This document shows positions 1 through 8,414 of a stretch of DNA of 64,000 nt, piece by piece. A program made the translations under genes and the position numbers. Within the stretch, counting starts at the first letter, position 1, and every line of letters starts with the position of its first letter. The DNA comes from Stenotrophomonas maltophilia (lineage in GTDB: Bacteria > Pseudomonadota > Gammaproteobacteria > Xanthomonadales > Xanthomonadaceae), in NCBI RefSeq assembly GCF_006974125.1, contig NZ_CP037858.1:2418001-2482000 (forward strand). Reading direction: 5' to 3'. The notes below the pieces were generated by a model. The model did not search any database and was not told the origin of the DNA. It worked only from the letters and a program-made list of their open reading frames with translations.

Positions 1-458
1 CCGTGCAGTCCCCGGGTGCCGGGAATGCGCAGGCGCTGCAGCACATCATCCAGCTTGTTGCCCTGGCCCGGCCAGCGCCCGCGCGCCAGCTTCAGGCTGC
101 AGGTGATGCGGCAATGCTGGGCCAGCGTGACGGGGATGCCGGCCAGGCGCAGCTCATTGTCGAGGAAACCCACATCGAAGGTGGCGTTGTGCGCGATCAT
201 CTCGCTGCCGCGCAGGAAGTCGAGCAGTTCGGCGGCTTTGCTGGAAAACAGCGGCTTGCCCACCAGCATCGCGTCGCTGATGCCATGTACCCGCTGCGCG
301 CCCCAATCGACCTTGCGCTGTGGCTGCAGGTAGGTGTGGAACTGGCGGCCGGTGAGCTGACCATCGACCAGTTCGACGGCACCGATTTCGATCACGCGAT
401 GGCCCAGGCGGTGGGAGATGCCGGTGGTTTCGGTATCCAGTGCGACGATGCGACTCAT
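1..458 (-). CDS. dnaQ: DNA polymerase III epsilon subunit, 3'-5' proofreading exonuclease (partial)
   Basis: This is the proofreading exonuclease of the replicative polymerase, which binds the alpha subunit in the Pol III core. The protein opens MSRIVALDTETTGI, giving the ExoI acidic pair D8 and E10. ExoII is HNATFDVGFLD with D95. The ATG at 458 places DTET where the family has it. The window ends at codon 152, a histidine in RGLH that aligns with the catalytic ExoIII histidine, so roughly the last third (ExoIII aspartate and the alpha-binding tail) lies outside. The gene runs leftwards. Its upstream neighbour is an unrelated LysR gene. Identification is firm from motif order; only the truncation by the window edge limits it. 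Confidence 0.93.
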   Translation of the reverse strand, partial: MSRIVALDTETTGISHRLGHRVIEIGAVELVDGQLTGRQFHTYLQPQRKVDWGAQRVHGISDAMLVGKPLFSSKAAELLDFLRGSEMIAHNATFDVGFLDNELRLAGIPVTLAQHCRITCSLKLARGRWPGQGNKLDDVLQRLRIPGTRGLH

Positions 459-513
459 GCGTGAGGCTGTTTCCTGTTGCGTGTTGTGGTGATTTTCGCA
501 CGCCCGGTGCGTG

Positions 514-1407
514 TCACCCCAACACCTCCACCACCCAATCGATGAACACCCGCAGCCGCTGGCTCATGTGCCGGTTCGGCGGAAACATCACGTGCATCGG
601 CATTGGCGGCAGCTGCCAGTCCTGCAACACCGGCATCAGCTCGCCGCGCGCCACGTGCGGCTCGGCCATATAGCTGGGCAGCGCGACCACGCCGAGCCCC
701 GCCAGCGCAGCCGCCAGATACGCGTTGCCGTCGTCGAAGCCGACTGTATAGCGGCCCTGCACCTCGATGCGCTCATCGCCGCGCTTCGCATTGAACACTC
801 GGGCACGGCCGCTACGCGGGCTGAGGAAGCCGACCATGTGGTGGTCCGGCCCTTCCAGCGCGCGCGGGTCGGACGGCACGCCGAAACGCTGCACGTACGC
901 CGGGCTGGCGTGGAAACCAATCTGCAGCGCAGCCAACGGCCGTGCCACCAGCGCCGGGTCGGCCGGGGTGCCACCGCGGATCACGCAATCGACGTTGTCG
1001 GCGATGACATCGACCTCGCGGTCGCTGACGCCGATATCCAGCTGGATCTCCGGGTAACGCGCCTGGAAATCCGGCAGCGCCGGTACCAGCCGCAACCGCG
1101 CATACGGCCCGGGCACATCCACGCGCAGGCGTCCGCGCGGCTGGGCGGCCGCATCGCCCAGCCCGCCCTCTACCTCGTCCAGCTCGGCCAGCAGGCGGGC
1201 GATGCGCGGGTAATAGGCTGCGCCATCGGCGGTGACGCTGACCCGCCGGGTGGTGCGGTTGAGCAGGCGCAACCGCAGGTGCGCCTCCAGCTGCTGCACC
1301 AGCTGCGTAACCGTGGTGCGGCTGACCTGCAGGGTGTGCGCGGCGCGGGTGAAGCTGCCCGTTTCCACCACCCGGGCAAACGCCCGCATCGCCTCGAAAC
1401 GGTCCAT
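514..1407 (-). CDS. LysR-family transcriptional regulator
   Basis: A 297-residue LysR regulator. The N-terminal winged HTH (about residues 1-60) starts MDRFEAMRAFARVVETGSF, and RAAHTLQVSRTTVTQLVQQL carries the recognition helix. The rest is the periplasmic-binding-like effector domain (about 90-295). It belongs to the common proteobacterial LysR type whose N-terminus reads MDRxxAMxxF. I chose the ATG at 1407 because the reading frame extends 32 codons further upstream without homology and would cross the palindrome in the promoter region. The gene is divergent from a RidA gene across 108 bp that contain a perfect interrupted palindrome, so autoregulation and control of ridA are plausible. The effector cannot be told from sequence. 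Confidence 0.9.
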   Translation of the reverse strand: MDRFEAMRAFARVVETGSFTRAAHTLQVSRTTVTQLVQQLEAHLRLRLLNRTTRRVSVTADGAAYYPRIARLLAELDEVEGGLGDAAAQPRGRLRVDVPGPYARLRLVPALPDFQARYPEIQLDIGVSDREVDVIADNVDCVIRGGTPADPALVARPLAALQIGFHASPAYVQRFGVPSDPRALEGPDHHMVGFLSPRSGRARVFNAKRGDERIEVQGRYTVGFDDGNAYLAAALAGLGVVALPSYMAEPHVARGELMPVLQDWQLPPMPMHVMFPPNRHMSQRLRVFIDWVVEVLG

Positions 1408-1416
1408 GGCAGGCCA

Positions 1417-1439
1417 TGATTGTTTGGAATTGACAATCA
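1417..1439. promoter_or_regulatory. Candidate LysR operator between lysR and ridA
   Basis: Two perfect 7-bp arms, TGATTGT and ACAATCA, are separated by 9 bp. The core has the T-N11-A shape (ATTG-N11-CAAT) typical of LysR recognition boxes. It lies 10 bp upstream of the lysR start codon, in the divergent gap to ridA. A TTGACA hexamer (1430-1435) overlaps the right arm on the plus strand and could be a -35 for ridA, but I see no good -10 at 16-18 bp from it. Operator function is inferred from shape and position. Confidence 0.55.
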
Positions 1440-1515
1440 ATCTAGGCCGATCATCGCGGTTTATCCAGACAGCGCTGGCAGGGAGGATGGTGTTCTCTCC
1501 CACGGGATCTTCCCC

Positions 1516-1905
1516 ATGTCACAGCGTGATGTCGTTTTCCCCGCCGGCCGACAGGCCCTGTACGAGCGCAACCGCTACTCGCCGGCGATCCGATCCAATG
1601 GCTTCCTGTTCGTCTCCGGCCAGGTCGGCAGCCGCGAGGACGGCTCGCCCGAGCCGGACTTCGAGGCGCAGGTGCGCCGCGCCTTCGAGAATCTCAATGC
1701 GGTGCTTGCCGCCGCCGGCTGCACGTTCGATGACGTGGTCGACGTGACCGTGTTCCTGGTCGATCCAGAGAAGAACTTTGAGAAGGCCTGGGCGATCGCG
1801 CCCGAGTACTGGGGCGAAGCACCGCACCCGACCCTGACCGGCATCGGCGTGACCTGGCTGTATGGGTTCCAGTTCGAGATCAAGGTGATCGCGAAGCTGC
1901 CGTGA
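1516..1905 (+). CDS. RidA-family (YjgF/YER057c/UK114) protein
   Basis: A 129-residue RidA/Rid-family protein. RidA proper hydrolyses reactive enamine/imine intermediates made by PLP enzymes; other subfamilies have different or unknown substrates. Family features visible are FVSGQVG, the helix segment VRRAFENLNAVLAAAG, DVVDVTVFLVD, and a C-terminal IKVIAKLP that fits the trimer core. The canonical RidA C-terminal arginine (usually in a CxxR or RxxVE context) is not obvious, so this may be an Rid2-7 type and not archetypal RidA. The ATG at 1516 fits the family start; an in-frame extension to 1420 runs back through the promoter palindrome. It is divergent from the LysR gene, which may regulate it. 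Confidence 0.85.
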   Translation: MSQRDVVFPAGRQALYERNRYSPAIRSNGFLFVSGQVGSREDGSPEPDFEAQVRRAFENLNAVLAAAGCTFDDVVDVTVFLVDPEKNFEKAWAIAPEYWGEAPHPTLTGIGVTWLYGFQFEIKVIAKLP

Positions 1906-1910
1906 CACGG

Positions 1911-1977
1911 GTAGTGCCGGCCGCTGGCCGGCAACGTGGTGGGGTCGAAAAGCGTGTCGACCAAGGTCGACACCTAC
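1911..1977. repeat. GTAG palindrome pair (REPIN-like)
   Basis: A GTAG-headed palindrome (TGCCGGCC...GGCCGGCA) at 1911-1933 is followed by an inverted one (GTGTCGACC..GGTCGACAC-CTAC) at 1954-1977. GTAG outside and CTAC at the far end make a head-to-head pair, the layout of REPINs mobilised by RAYT-type transposases. No transposase lies in this window. It occupies most of the first half of the 308-bp gap between the RidA gene and the czc operon. Confidence 0.8.
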
Positions 1978-2058
1978 CGGGACGGCTGGTCGCGCGAAAG
2001 CAGCCGAGCGTGGGCTACAGAAGCGCATCCCGGTGTCCCACCCCACGGGCCGAAAGGC

Positions 2059-2082
2059 GTGCCGACCAAGGTCGGCACCCAC
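2059..2082. repeat. GTAG-family palindrome (single, degenerate)
   Basis: GTGCCGACC and GGTCGGCAC arms around AA, followed by CCAC, a decayed CTAC end. It is the second palindrome location in the RidA-czc gap. The remaining part of that gap (about 2083-2213) holds the 5' leader of the metal-efflux operon and I see no further gene there. Confidence 0.7.
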
Positions 2083-2213
2083 CAGGGCAGGAGGTCGGCC
2101 CCTACCGGGACAGGAGGCCCCCAGGCCACCCACCTGAACGGGAGATTCCGACGAATTCCCGAAGCGTCCATTGATATTGTATCCGGCGAAAACCGCTTGC
2201 TAGCCTCCCTTCC

Positions 2214-2549
2214 ATGCGCCGGATCACCCGCCAACTGCGTACGTACCTGATGATGCTGCTGATGGCGGCATTCGTGGTCGTGCCGGTGGCCGACGCACTG
2301 GTGTGTGCGGTGGAACCGCATGCCAGCAGCGCCCATGTCGAGTCCCTTGCGGACGATGCAGGCGGCGACAGCGACAGCAAGCACACGGGTGCCTGCACGC
2401 ATAACCACTGCCATCACTCCACGCTGAGCCTGCCAGCGAATGATTTCGCCGCCTTCGGTACGCCGCTGCCGGCGCGCTGGATGAATGCCGGCGACGTGGC
2501 GACCTATGCGGTCGCCCAGGATGAATTGACGCGTCCCCCCCGGGCGTGA
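2214..2549 (+). CDS. CzcI-like small periplasmic His/Cys-rich protein
   Basis: A 111-residue exported protein at the head of the czc cluster. Residues 1-28 form a signal peptide (MRRITRQLRTYLMMLLMAAF...). The mature part has a probable metal site, CTHNHCHH, near residue 62-70, plus an acidic/His stretch before it. Position, size and composition match CzcI-type proteins, which precede czcCBA in several beta- and gammaproteobacteria and are thought to modulate induction or bind Zn/Co/Cd. Sequence identity to CzcI cannot be judged by eye, so the name rests on context. It lies 56 bp upstream of czcC on the same strand and is probably cotranscribed. Confidence 0.7.
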   Translation: MRRITRQLRTYLMMLLMAAFVVVPVADALVCAVEPHASSAHVESLADDAGGDSDSKHTGACTHNHCHHSTLSLPANDFAAFGTPLPARWMNAGDVATYAVAQDELTRPPRA

Positions 2550-2605
2550 GTTGAGCGCGTCCCGCAATCGCGGGCTCCCGTTTCACTCACAACCGGAATC
2601 CCCCT

Positions 2606-3859
2606 ATGTCGATCCTGACACCTCGGTCGCCGCGTGCGGCCGGGCTGGTCGTCGCCGTGTTGCTGGGCCTGGCCCCGGCAATGCAGGCGTCGGCACAAGC
2701 CGCCCCCTCCTACGACACCCTGCTTGAACGCCTGGACCAGCTGCCCGGCACCCGTGTGGGTACGGCGCTGGCCGAGGCCGCCGACGCGCGCGCCGACCAG
2801 GCCCGTGCGTTGCCCAACCCTTCCCTTTCCTACTCCGCCGAAAACGCCTGGGGCACCGGCTCCTATGGCGGCATGGGCAAGGCCGATACCGTGCTCACCC
2901 TGTCCCAGCCGCTGGAGGTCTGGGGCCAGCGCGGCGCGCGTGTCCGTGCCGCCCGCGCCGAGGCACAGGCGGCCAACCTGCGTGGCGCGCAGAGTCGCAG
3001 CGATGTGGCCAGCCAGCTGGCGGTGGTCTATGCACAGGCGGAAAGTGCACTGCGCCGTTACACGCTGGCCGAAGAAGCACTGTCACTGACCCGCGATGAC
3101 GCCAACGCCGTCAACGCCATGGTCAAGCAGGGCCGCGAACCGCAGCTGCGCGCGGTGCAGGCACAGAGCGAGGTGGCCAACGCCAGTGCTTCACTGGATG
3201 AGGCGCAGGCCTTCCGTGATGCCGCGCTGGCCCGCCTGGCCGGTGCCGCGCTGCTGGATGCGCCGGTGCAGTCGATCAACGACAGCCTGCTCGACCGCGC
3301 GCCACCGCTGCCGCGCGGTGCCACCGATACCGCACTGGCGGTGCGCATCGCCGAAGCCGAGGCCGATGCGGCGGGCAAGCTGGTCGACGTGGAGCGCAAG
3401 CGCGCCCTGCCTGACCTCAGTGTCACCGCCGCGCAGACCCGCTTCCGCGAAGGCGGCGAGCGTGCCTACAACCTCGGGGTCAGCCTCAGCATCCCGCTGT
3501 TCGACCGCAACCGTGGCGGCATCCGCGCCGCCAATGCCGACCAGCGCGCGGCCGAGGCACGACTGGACCAGCAGCGCCGCGACAGTGAGGCCGCACGCCT
3601 GTCAGCCGTGGCCGGGCTGAAGGCGGCCAGCAGCCGTACCCGTGCCGCCGATGAAAGTGTGGTCGCCGCCGAAGAGGCCTATCGCCTCGCACGCGTTGGC
3701 TTCGATGCCGGACGCATCTCGCAGCTGGAACTGCGCAGCACGCGCAGCGCCCTCATCGCCGCCCGTGGCACCGCCGTGGATGCGCGCCTGTCGCGCGTCG
3801 GCGCGGAAATCGATCTTGCCCGCCTGGAAGGGCGCGCACCTTTTGTGGAGGCCCCATGA
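2606..3859 (+). CDS. czcC: Heavy-metal RND efflux outer-membrane factor, TolC family
   Basis: The outer-membrane channel of a tripartite HME-RND pump. It has 417 residues with a signal peptide ending near ASAQA (about residue 32). It then shows two repeats of the outer-membrane-efflux fold, marked by RALPNPSLSYSAEN and PLFDRNRGGIRAANADQRAAEARL. Long Ala/Arg/Glu-rich helices form the periplasmic tunnel. The length is normal for CzcC. The 3' end overlaps the adaptor gene by 4 bp (ATGA), so the two are translationally coupled. It exports divalent cations with CzcB and CzcA; which metal is not determinable here. Confidence 0.9.
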   Translation: MSILTPRSPRAAGLVVAVLLGLAPAMQASAQAAPSYDTLLERLDQLPGTRVGTALAEAADARADQARALPNPSLSYSAENAWGTGSYGGMGKADTVLTLSQPLEVWGQRGARVRAARAEAQAANLRGAQSRSDVASQLAVVYAQAESALRRYTLAEEALSLTRDDANAVNAMVKQGREPQLRAVQAQSEVANASASLDEAQAFRDAALARLAGAALLDAPVQSINDSLLDRAPPLPRGATDTALAVRIAEAEADAAGKLVDVERKRALPDLSVTAAQTRFREGGERAYNLGVSLSIPLFDRNRGGIRAANADQRAAEARLDQQRRDSEAARLSAVAGLKAASSRTRAADESVVAAEEAYRLARVGFDAGRISQLELRSTRSALIAARGTAVDARLSRVGAEIDLARLEGRAPFVEAP

Positions 3860-5061
3860 CTCTCTCCCGTTCCTTTCCCCTGATCGGCGGCCTCCTGCTG
3901 ACCGTGTTCCTGGCCGGCTGCGCTGGCAACGCGCAGACACCTGCAAATGACGACCCCGCCGCGGCCAAGGCGGGCGCCGACGATGGCCATGGCCACGCCG
4001 CCGACAGCAAGGAAGCCAAGGCAGAAACCGCGAAGTCGCCGGCTGACGCCGACGAAGGCGTGGTGCAGCTGACGCCAGAGCAGATCAAGGCCTCCGGTAT
4101 CGAGGTGGTCGCGATCGGTCGCGGCGGTGGCGGTTCAACCCGCCTCGCCGGCCGGGTCGAACCCTCGGTCGGTGCCCGCGCATCGGTGGCCTCCACGGTG
4201 ACCGGCCGCGTTGAACGCGTGCTGGTCGCGCCGGGCACGGCGGTGAAGCAGAACCAGGCACTGGCCATCGTGGTCAGCGGCGAAGCCGCGGTGTTCCGTG
4301 CCAACGCGCTGGCCGCATCGGCCGAGGCCGAAGCCGCGCGCCTGGCCTATGGCCGCGACAAGGCCCTGGTCGACCAGGGCGTGGTCGCCCGCCAGGAAAT
4401 GGAGGCCTCGCGCGCACGTTCGCTGGCGGCACAGGCCCAGGCCGCCGCCGCGCAGGCCCAGGCCGCTGCCAACGGTTCGCCGGACAGCAGCGGTCGCGTG
4501 CGCATCACCAGCCCGGTAGCCGGCATCGTCGGCAACGTGCAGGTCACCCCGGGTGGCGTGGTCGCCGCCGGCAGCGCGGTGGCCGACGTCGCCGACCCGA
4601 CGATGAATGAGCTGGTGTTCACCGCACCGCCGGCGCTGGCCGCGCAGGTCACGCCGGGCATGAAGCTGGAAGTGAGCGTACCGGGTGGCAGCTTCACCGC
4701 CACCGTCACCGGTTCGGCCGCCGATGTCCGCCAGCAGGGCGGCGTCGCGGTGATCCGCGCCACGCCGGTGGACGCCTCGTTGCCACCGGCAGGTTCGCCG
4801 GTATCGGCCGTGGTGGTCACCGAAGGCCAGGACGGCTCGCTCAGCGTGCCCGCCGATGCGGTGCAGAACGTCGATGGCAGCAGTGCGGTGTTCGTGGCCG
4901 TCGAAGGCGGCTTCAAGGTGCAGCCGGTGCTGGCTGGCCGTCGTGCCGGTGACCGCATCGAGATCCTCGGTGGCCTGAGCGGCAGCGAGCGCATCGTTGG
5001 CAGCAACGCCTTCCTGCTCAAGGCCGAACTGGCCAAGGGCGAAGCCGAGCACGGCCACTGA
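3856..5061 (+). CDS. czcB: Heavy-metal RND efflux periplasmic adaptor
   Basis: The membrane-fusion adaptor linking the inner-membrane pump to the TolC-like channel. It has 401 residues with a lipoprotein signal (lipobox LAGC near residue 22). A His/Asp/Glu-rich linker (DDGHGHAAD) is followed by the barrel-sandwich half-motif VEPSVGARASVASTVTGRV, a coiled-coil hairpin rich in Ala/Gln/Glu (about residues 150-215), a lipoyl return strand, and the beta-barrel and membrane-proximal domain. The last residues are GEAEHGH, another possible metal-binding tail. Start and stop overlap czcC by 4 bp and abut czcA with a 10-bp gap. Confidence 0.9.
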   Translation: MTLSRSFPLIGGLLLTVFLAGCAGNAQTPANDDPAAAKAGADDGHGHAADSKEAKAETAKSPADADEGVVQLTPEQIKASGIEVVAIGRGGGGSTRLAGRVEPSVGARASVASTVTGRVERVLVAPGTAVKQNQALAIVVSGEAAVFRANALAASAEAEAARLAYGRDKALVDQGVVARQEMEASRARSLAAQAQAAAAQAQAAANGSPDSSGRVRITSPVAGIVGNVQVTPGGVVAAGSAVADVADPTMNELVFTAPPALAAQVTPGMKLEVSVPGGSFTATVTGSAADVRQQGGVAVIRATPVDASLPPAGSPVSAVVVTEGQDGSLSVPADAVQNVDGSSAVFVAVEGGFKVQPVLAGRRAGDRIEILGGLSGSERIVGSNAFLLKAELAKGEAEHGH

Positions 5062-5071
5062 GGAGGCGACC

Positions 5072-8000
5072 ATGTTCAAGCTGATCATTGAAACAGCGGT
5101 GCGCCACCGCTGGCTGGTGGTGTTCATGGCCGCGTTGATCGCCGCCGTGGGCCTGTTCCAGCTGGGCAAGCTGCCGATCGACGCGGTGCCGGACATCACC
5201 AACCGCCAGGTGCAGATCAACACGGTGGCACCGGCGCTGACACCGGAGCAGATCGAGCGGCAGGTGACCTACCCGCTGGAAACCGCGCTGGCCGGCATTC
5301 CCGGCCTGACCACCACGCGTTCGTTGTCGCGCAATGGCTTCTCGCAGGTCACCGCGATATTCACCGATGCCACCGACATCTACTTCGCCCGCCAGCAGGT
5401 GGCCGAGCGCATGCGCGAAGCCTCCGAAGACCTGCCCGATGGTGCGTCGCCGATGCTGTCGCCGGTCACCACCGGCCTCGGCGAAGTGCTGATGTGGACG
5501 GTGGACTTCAGCGCGTTCGATCCGGCCAAGCTGGCCAAGCCCGGTGAAGCCGGCTGGCAGGCCGGCGAGGTCTACCGCACGCCGGAAGGCAACCTGCTGC
5601 GGACACCCGAAGAACGTGCGACCTACCTGCGCACCGTGCAGGACTGGATCATCGCGCCGCAGATGCGTTCCAGCCCGGGGCTGGCCGGCGTCGATACGGT
5701 CGGCGGTTACGTCAAGGAATACGGCGTGCATCCGGACAGCGCCAGGCTGGCCGCACATGGCCTCGGCCTGGCCGACCTGGTCACTGCCCTGCAGCGTTCC
5801 AACGTGCAGGCCGGTGCCGGTTTCGTGCAGCGTGCCGGCGAAGGCCTGGTGGTACGTGCAGACGGCCTGGCGCTGACCACCGATGACCTGGCACAGGCTC
5901 CGGTGGCCACCCGCAATGGCGTGGTGGTGCGCGTGGCCGATGTGGCCACGGTGGAACTGAGCCGCGCGCCGCGCCTGGGCGCGGCCAGCCGCAACGGTCA
6001 CGAAGCCGTGCTCGGCACCGCGCTGATGATTGCCGGTGGCAACAGCCGCACCGTGGCGCAGGCTGCCGCGGCGCGCCTTGAACAGGTGAACAAGTCGCTG
6101 CCGGCCGACATCGTGGCGGCACCGGTGCTGGACCGCAGCGTACTGGTCAATTCCACCATCAAGACCGTGGCCAAGAACCTCACCGAGGGCGCGCTGCTGG
6201 TGGTGGTGGTGCTGTTCCTGCTGCTGGGCAACCTGCGCGCAGCGACGATCACCGCGCTGGTGATTCCGCTGTCGTTCCTGTTCGCGGTAATCGGCATGAA
6301 CCGCTTCGGCATCAGCGGCAACCTGATGAGCCTGGGTGCGCTGGACTTCGGCATCCTGGTGGACGGTGCGGTGATCGTGGTTGAGTCGACGCTGCTGATG
6401 CTGGGCCAGCGCCGCGCCGAACTGGGCCGTGCGCTGACCGCGATGGAACGCCTGCGTGTAGCCGCCGATTCGGCGCTGAAGATGGCGAGGCCGGCGGCGT
6501 TCGGCCAGCTGATCATCCTGCTGGTGTTCGCGCCGATCCTCACCCTGGAAGGCGTGGAGGGCAAGACGTTCCACCCGATGGCGGCCACCTTCATGCTTGC
6601 CCTGGTCGGTGCCTTCATCTTCTCCTTCACCTTCGTGCCGGCGATGGCCGCGCTGCTGGTGCGCGAGCCCAAGGTGAAGGACGGCGATGCCCATGCGGAT
6701 GATGGCGAGCACGAAACGAAGTTGATCCGCGTGCTGCGCGCGCGCATCGAGCCGGTGGTGCGCAAGGCCGCGGCACATCCGCGCACGGTGCTGGCCGGTG
6801 CGGTGATGATGGTGGTGGTGGGCATCGGCTCGTTCTCGCTGCTGGGCCGCGAGTTCATGCCGACCCTGGACGAAGGCAACGTGGCGATGCAGGCCCTGCG
6901 CGTGCCGTCGACCTCGCTGGAGCAGTCACTGGCGATGCAGCTGGCGCTGGAAAAAGCGATCGCCAAACAGCCGGAAGTAGAGACCGTGTTCTCGCGTACC
7001 GGTACCGCCGAAGCGGCGATCGATCCGATGCCGACCAACATCTCCGACAGCGTGATCGTGCTGAAGCCGCGCAAGGACTGGCCTGATCCGAAGCTGGACA
7101 AGGAGGCACTGGTGGCGCGCTTCGAAAAACTGGCCGGGCAGCAGCTGGGTAACAGCTTCGAGTTCAGCCAGCCGATCGAACTGCGCTTCAACGAACTGAT
7201 TTCCGGCGTGCGTACCGACCTGGCGGTGATGATCTTCGGCGATGACTTCAGCCAGCTGCAGAAGGTGGCCGACCAGGTGGCGCTGAAGCTGCGTGCGGTG
7301 AACGGCGCGGCCGACGTGCGGGTGGAACAGATCTCCGGCCTGCCCACGCTGAACGTGGCGATCGACCACGTGGCGGCGGCGCAGTACGGGCTGACCGCCG
7401 CGGACGTGAGTGATGCACTGTCCACCGGCATCGGCGGTACCGCAGCGGGCAAGATCTTCGAAGGTGATCGACGCTTCAACGTGGTGGTGCGGCTGGACGA
7501 TGCCTCGCGCAACGATCCGGACCAGCTGGCCTCACTGCCGATCGCAACGCCGTCGGGGCTGGTGATTCCGCTGTCGTCGGTGGCGCGCATTACCGTGAGC
7601 GAAGGGCCGAACCAGATCAGCCGCAACAACGGCAGCCGCCGCGTGGTGGTGCAGGCCAACGTGCGTGGGCGTGACCTGGGTGGCTTCGTCGGCGAGGCAC
7701 AGGCAGCGGTGGCCGACGTGGCGCTGCCGCCGGGTGCCTACCTGACCTGGGGTGGCCAGTTCGAGAACCTGCAGCGCGCGGAGAAGCGGCTGGCGACGGT
7801 GGTGCCGGTGGTGTTCCTGCTGATCGGCAGCCTGCTGTTCATGGCCCTGCGCAGCGGCAAGGAAGCCATTCTGGTGTTCAGCTGCGTGCCGCTGGCGCTG
7901 GTCGGCGGCATCCTCGCGCTGCTGCTGCGTGGCATGCCGTTCTCGGTGTCAGCGGCGGTCGGCTTCATCGCCGTCTCCGGCGTGGCCACCTTGAACGGCC

Positions 8001-8281
8001 TGGTGCTGATGCAGGCGATCCGCGAACGCCTGGATGCCGGTGACCTGCCGCTGCAGGCAGCGATCAACGGTGCCTCCAGCCGCATCCGCGCGGTGCTGAC
8101 CACGGCGCTGGTGGCGATCGTCGGCTTCATTCCGATGGCGATCGCCAGCGGTTCCGGTGCGGAAGTGCAGAAGCCGTTGGCGACGGTGGTGATCGGTGGC
8201 TTGATCACCGCGACCGTGCTGACCCTGCTGGTGCTGCCGACGTTTGCCGCGCGAGTGGCCAAGCCGCGGGCGGTGGGCTGA
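5072..8281 (+). CDS. czcA: Heavy-metal efflux RND pump, CzcA family
   Basis: The proton-driven inner-membrane pump of the CBA system, 1069 residues, normal for HME-RND. The motif DFGILVDGAVIVVE in TM4 gives D425, D431 and E438, with the same spacing as the proton-relay residues of Cupriavidus CzcA. The DFG form is the divalent-cation type (Zn/Co/Cd or Ni/Co) and not the Cu/Ag type. VPDITNRQVQINT near the N-terminus is also typical. I chose ATG 5072 because AGGAGG lies 5 bp upstream, directly after the czcB stop; a longer frame overlapping czcB has no support. No CzcRS regulator or CzcD gene is in the window. Confidence 0.92.
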   Translation: MFKLIIETAVRHRWLVVFMAALIAAVGLFQLGKLPIDAVPDITNRQVQINTVAPALTPEQIERQVTYPLETALAGIPGLTTTRSLSRNGFSQVTAIFTDATDIYFARQQVAERMREASEDLPDGASPMLSPVTTGLGEVLMWTVDFSAFDPAKLAKPGEAGWQAGEVYRTPEGNLLRTPEERATYLRTVQDWIIAPQMRSSPGLAGVDTVGGYVKEYGVHPDSARLAAHGLGLADLVTALQRSNVQAGAGFVQRAGEGLVVRADGLALTTDDLAQAPVATRNGVVVRVADVATVELSRAPRLGAASRNGHEAVLGTALMIAGGNSRTVAQAAAARLEQVNKSLPADIVAAPVLDRSVLVNSTIKTVAKNLTEGALLVVVVLFLLLGNLRAATITALVIPLSFLFAVIGMNRFGISGNLMSLGALDFGILVDGAVIVVESTLLMLGQRRAELGRALTAMERLRVAADSALKMARPAAFGQLIILLVFAPILTLEGVEGKTFHPMAATFMLALVGAFIFSFTFVPAMAALLVREPKVKDGDAHADDGEHETKLIRVLRARIEPVVRKAAAHPRTVLAGAVMMVVVGIGSFSLLGREFMPTLDEGNVAMQALRVPSTSLEQSLAMQLALEKAIAKQPEVETVFSRTGTAEAAIDPMPTNISDSVIVLKPRKDWPDPKLDKEALVARFEKLAGQQLGNSFEFSQPIELRFNELISGVRTDLAVMIFGDDFSQLQKVADQVALKLRAVNGAADVRVEQISGLPTLNVAIDHVAAAQYGLTAADVSDALSTGIGGTAAGKIFEGDRRFNVVVRLDDASRNDPDQLASLPIATPSGLVIPLSSVARITVSEGPNQISRNNGSRRVVVQANVRGRDLGGFVGEAQAAVADVALPPGAYLTWGGQFENLQRAEKRLATVVPVVFLLIGSLLFMALRSGKEAILVFSCVPLALVGGILALLLRGMPFSVSAAVGFIAVSGVATLNGLVLMQAIRERLDAGDLPLQAAINGASSRIRAVLTTALVAIVGFIPMAIASGSGAEVQKPLATVVIGGLITATVLTLLVLPTFAARVAKPRAVG

Positions 8282-8289
8282 AAGACCAC

Positions 8290-8315
8290 GGGGTCGGATC
8301 CTGTGATCCGACCCC
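8290..8315. terminator. GGGGTCGGATC hairpin between convergent genes
   Basis: A perfect 11-bp stem GGGGTCGGATC / GATCCGACCCC with loop CTGT, followed by GTTTC. It sits 8 bp after czcA, in the gap to the convergent DUF885 gene, so it could terminate both. The stem sequence matches the start of two longer hairpins elsewhere in the window (19351 and 24873), so it is also a short member of a repeat family. The T-tract is weak, so factor-independent termination is not certain. Confidence 0.55.
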
Positions 8316-8330
8316 GTTTCCCGGTCCGAG

Positions 8331-8404
8331 GTAGTGCCGGCCGCTGGCCGGCAATGTCGAACGATCGCGGTGCGTGCAGGTGGCCGGCCAGCAGCCGGCA
8401 CTAC
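8331..8404. repeat. GTAG palindrome pair (REPIN-like)
   Basis: Head element at 8331-8353 (GTAG, then TGCCGGCC..GGCCGGCA) and an inverted element ending in CTAC at 8401-8404 (arms TGGCCGGCC and CAGCCGGCA, imperfect). It lies between the convergent czcA and DUF885 genes and ends 10 bp before the latter's stop codon. Confidence 0.85.
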
Positions 8405-8414
8405 CCGGTAGCGG

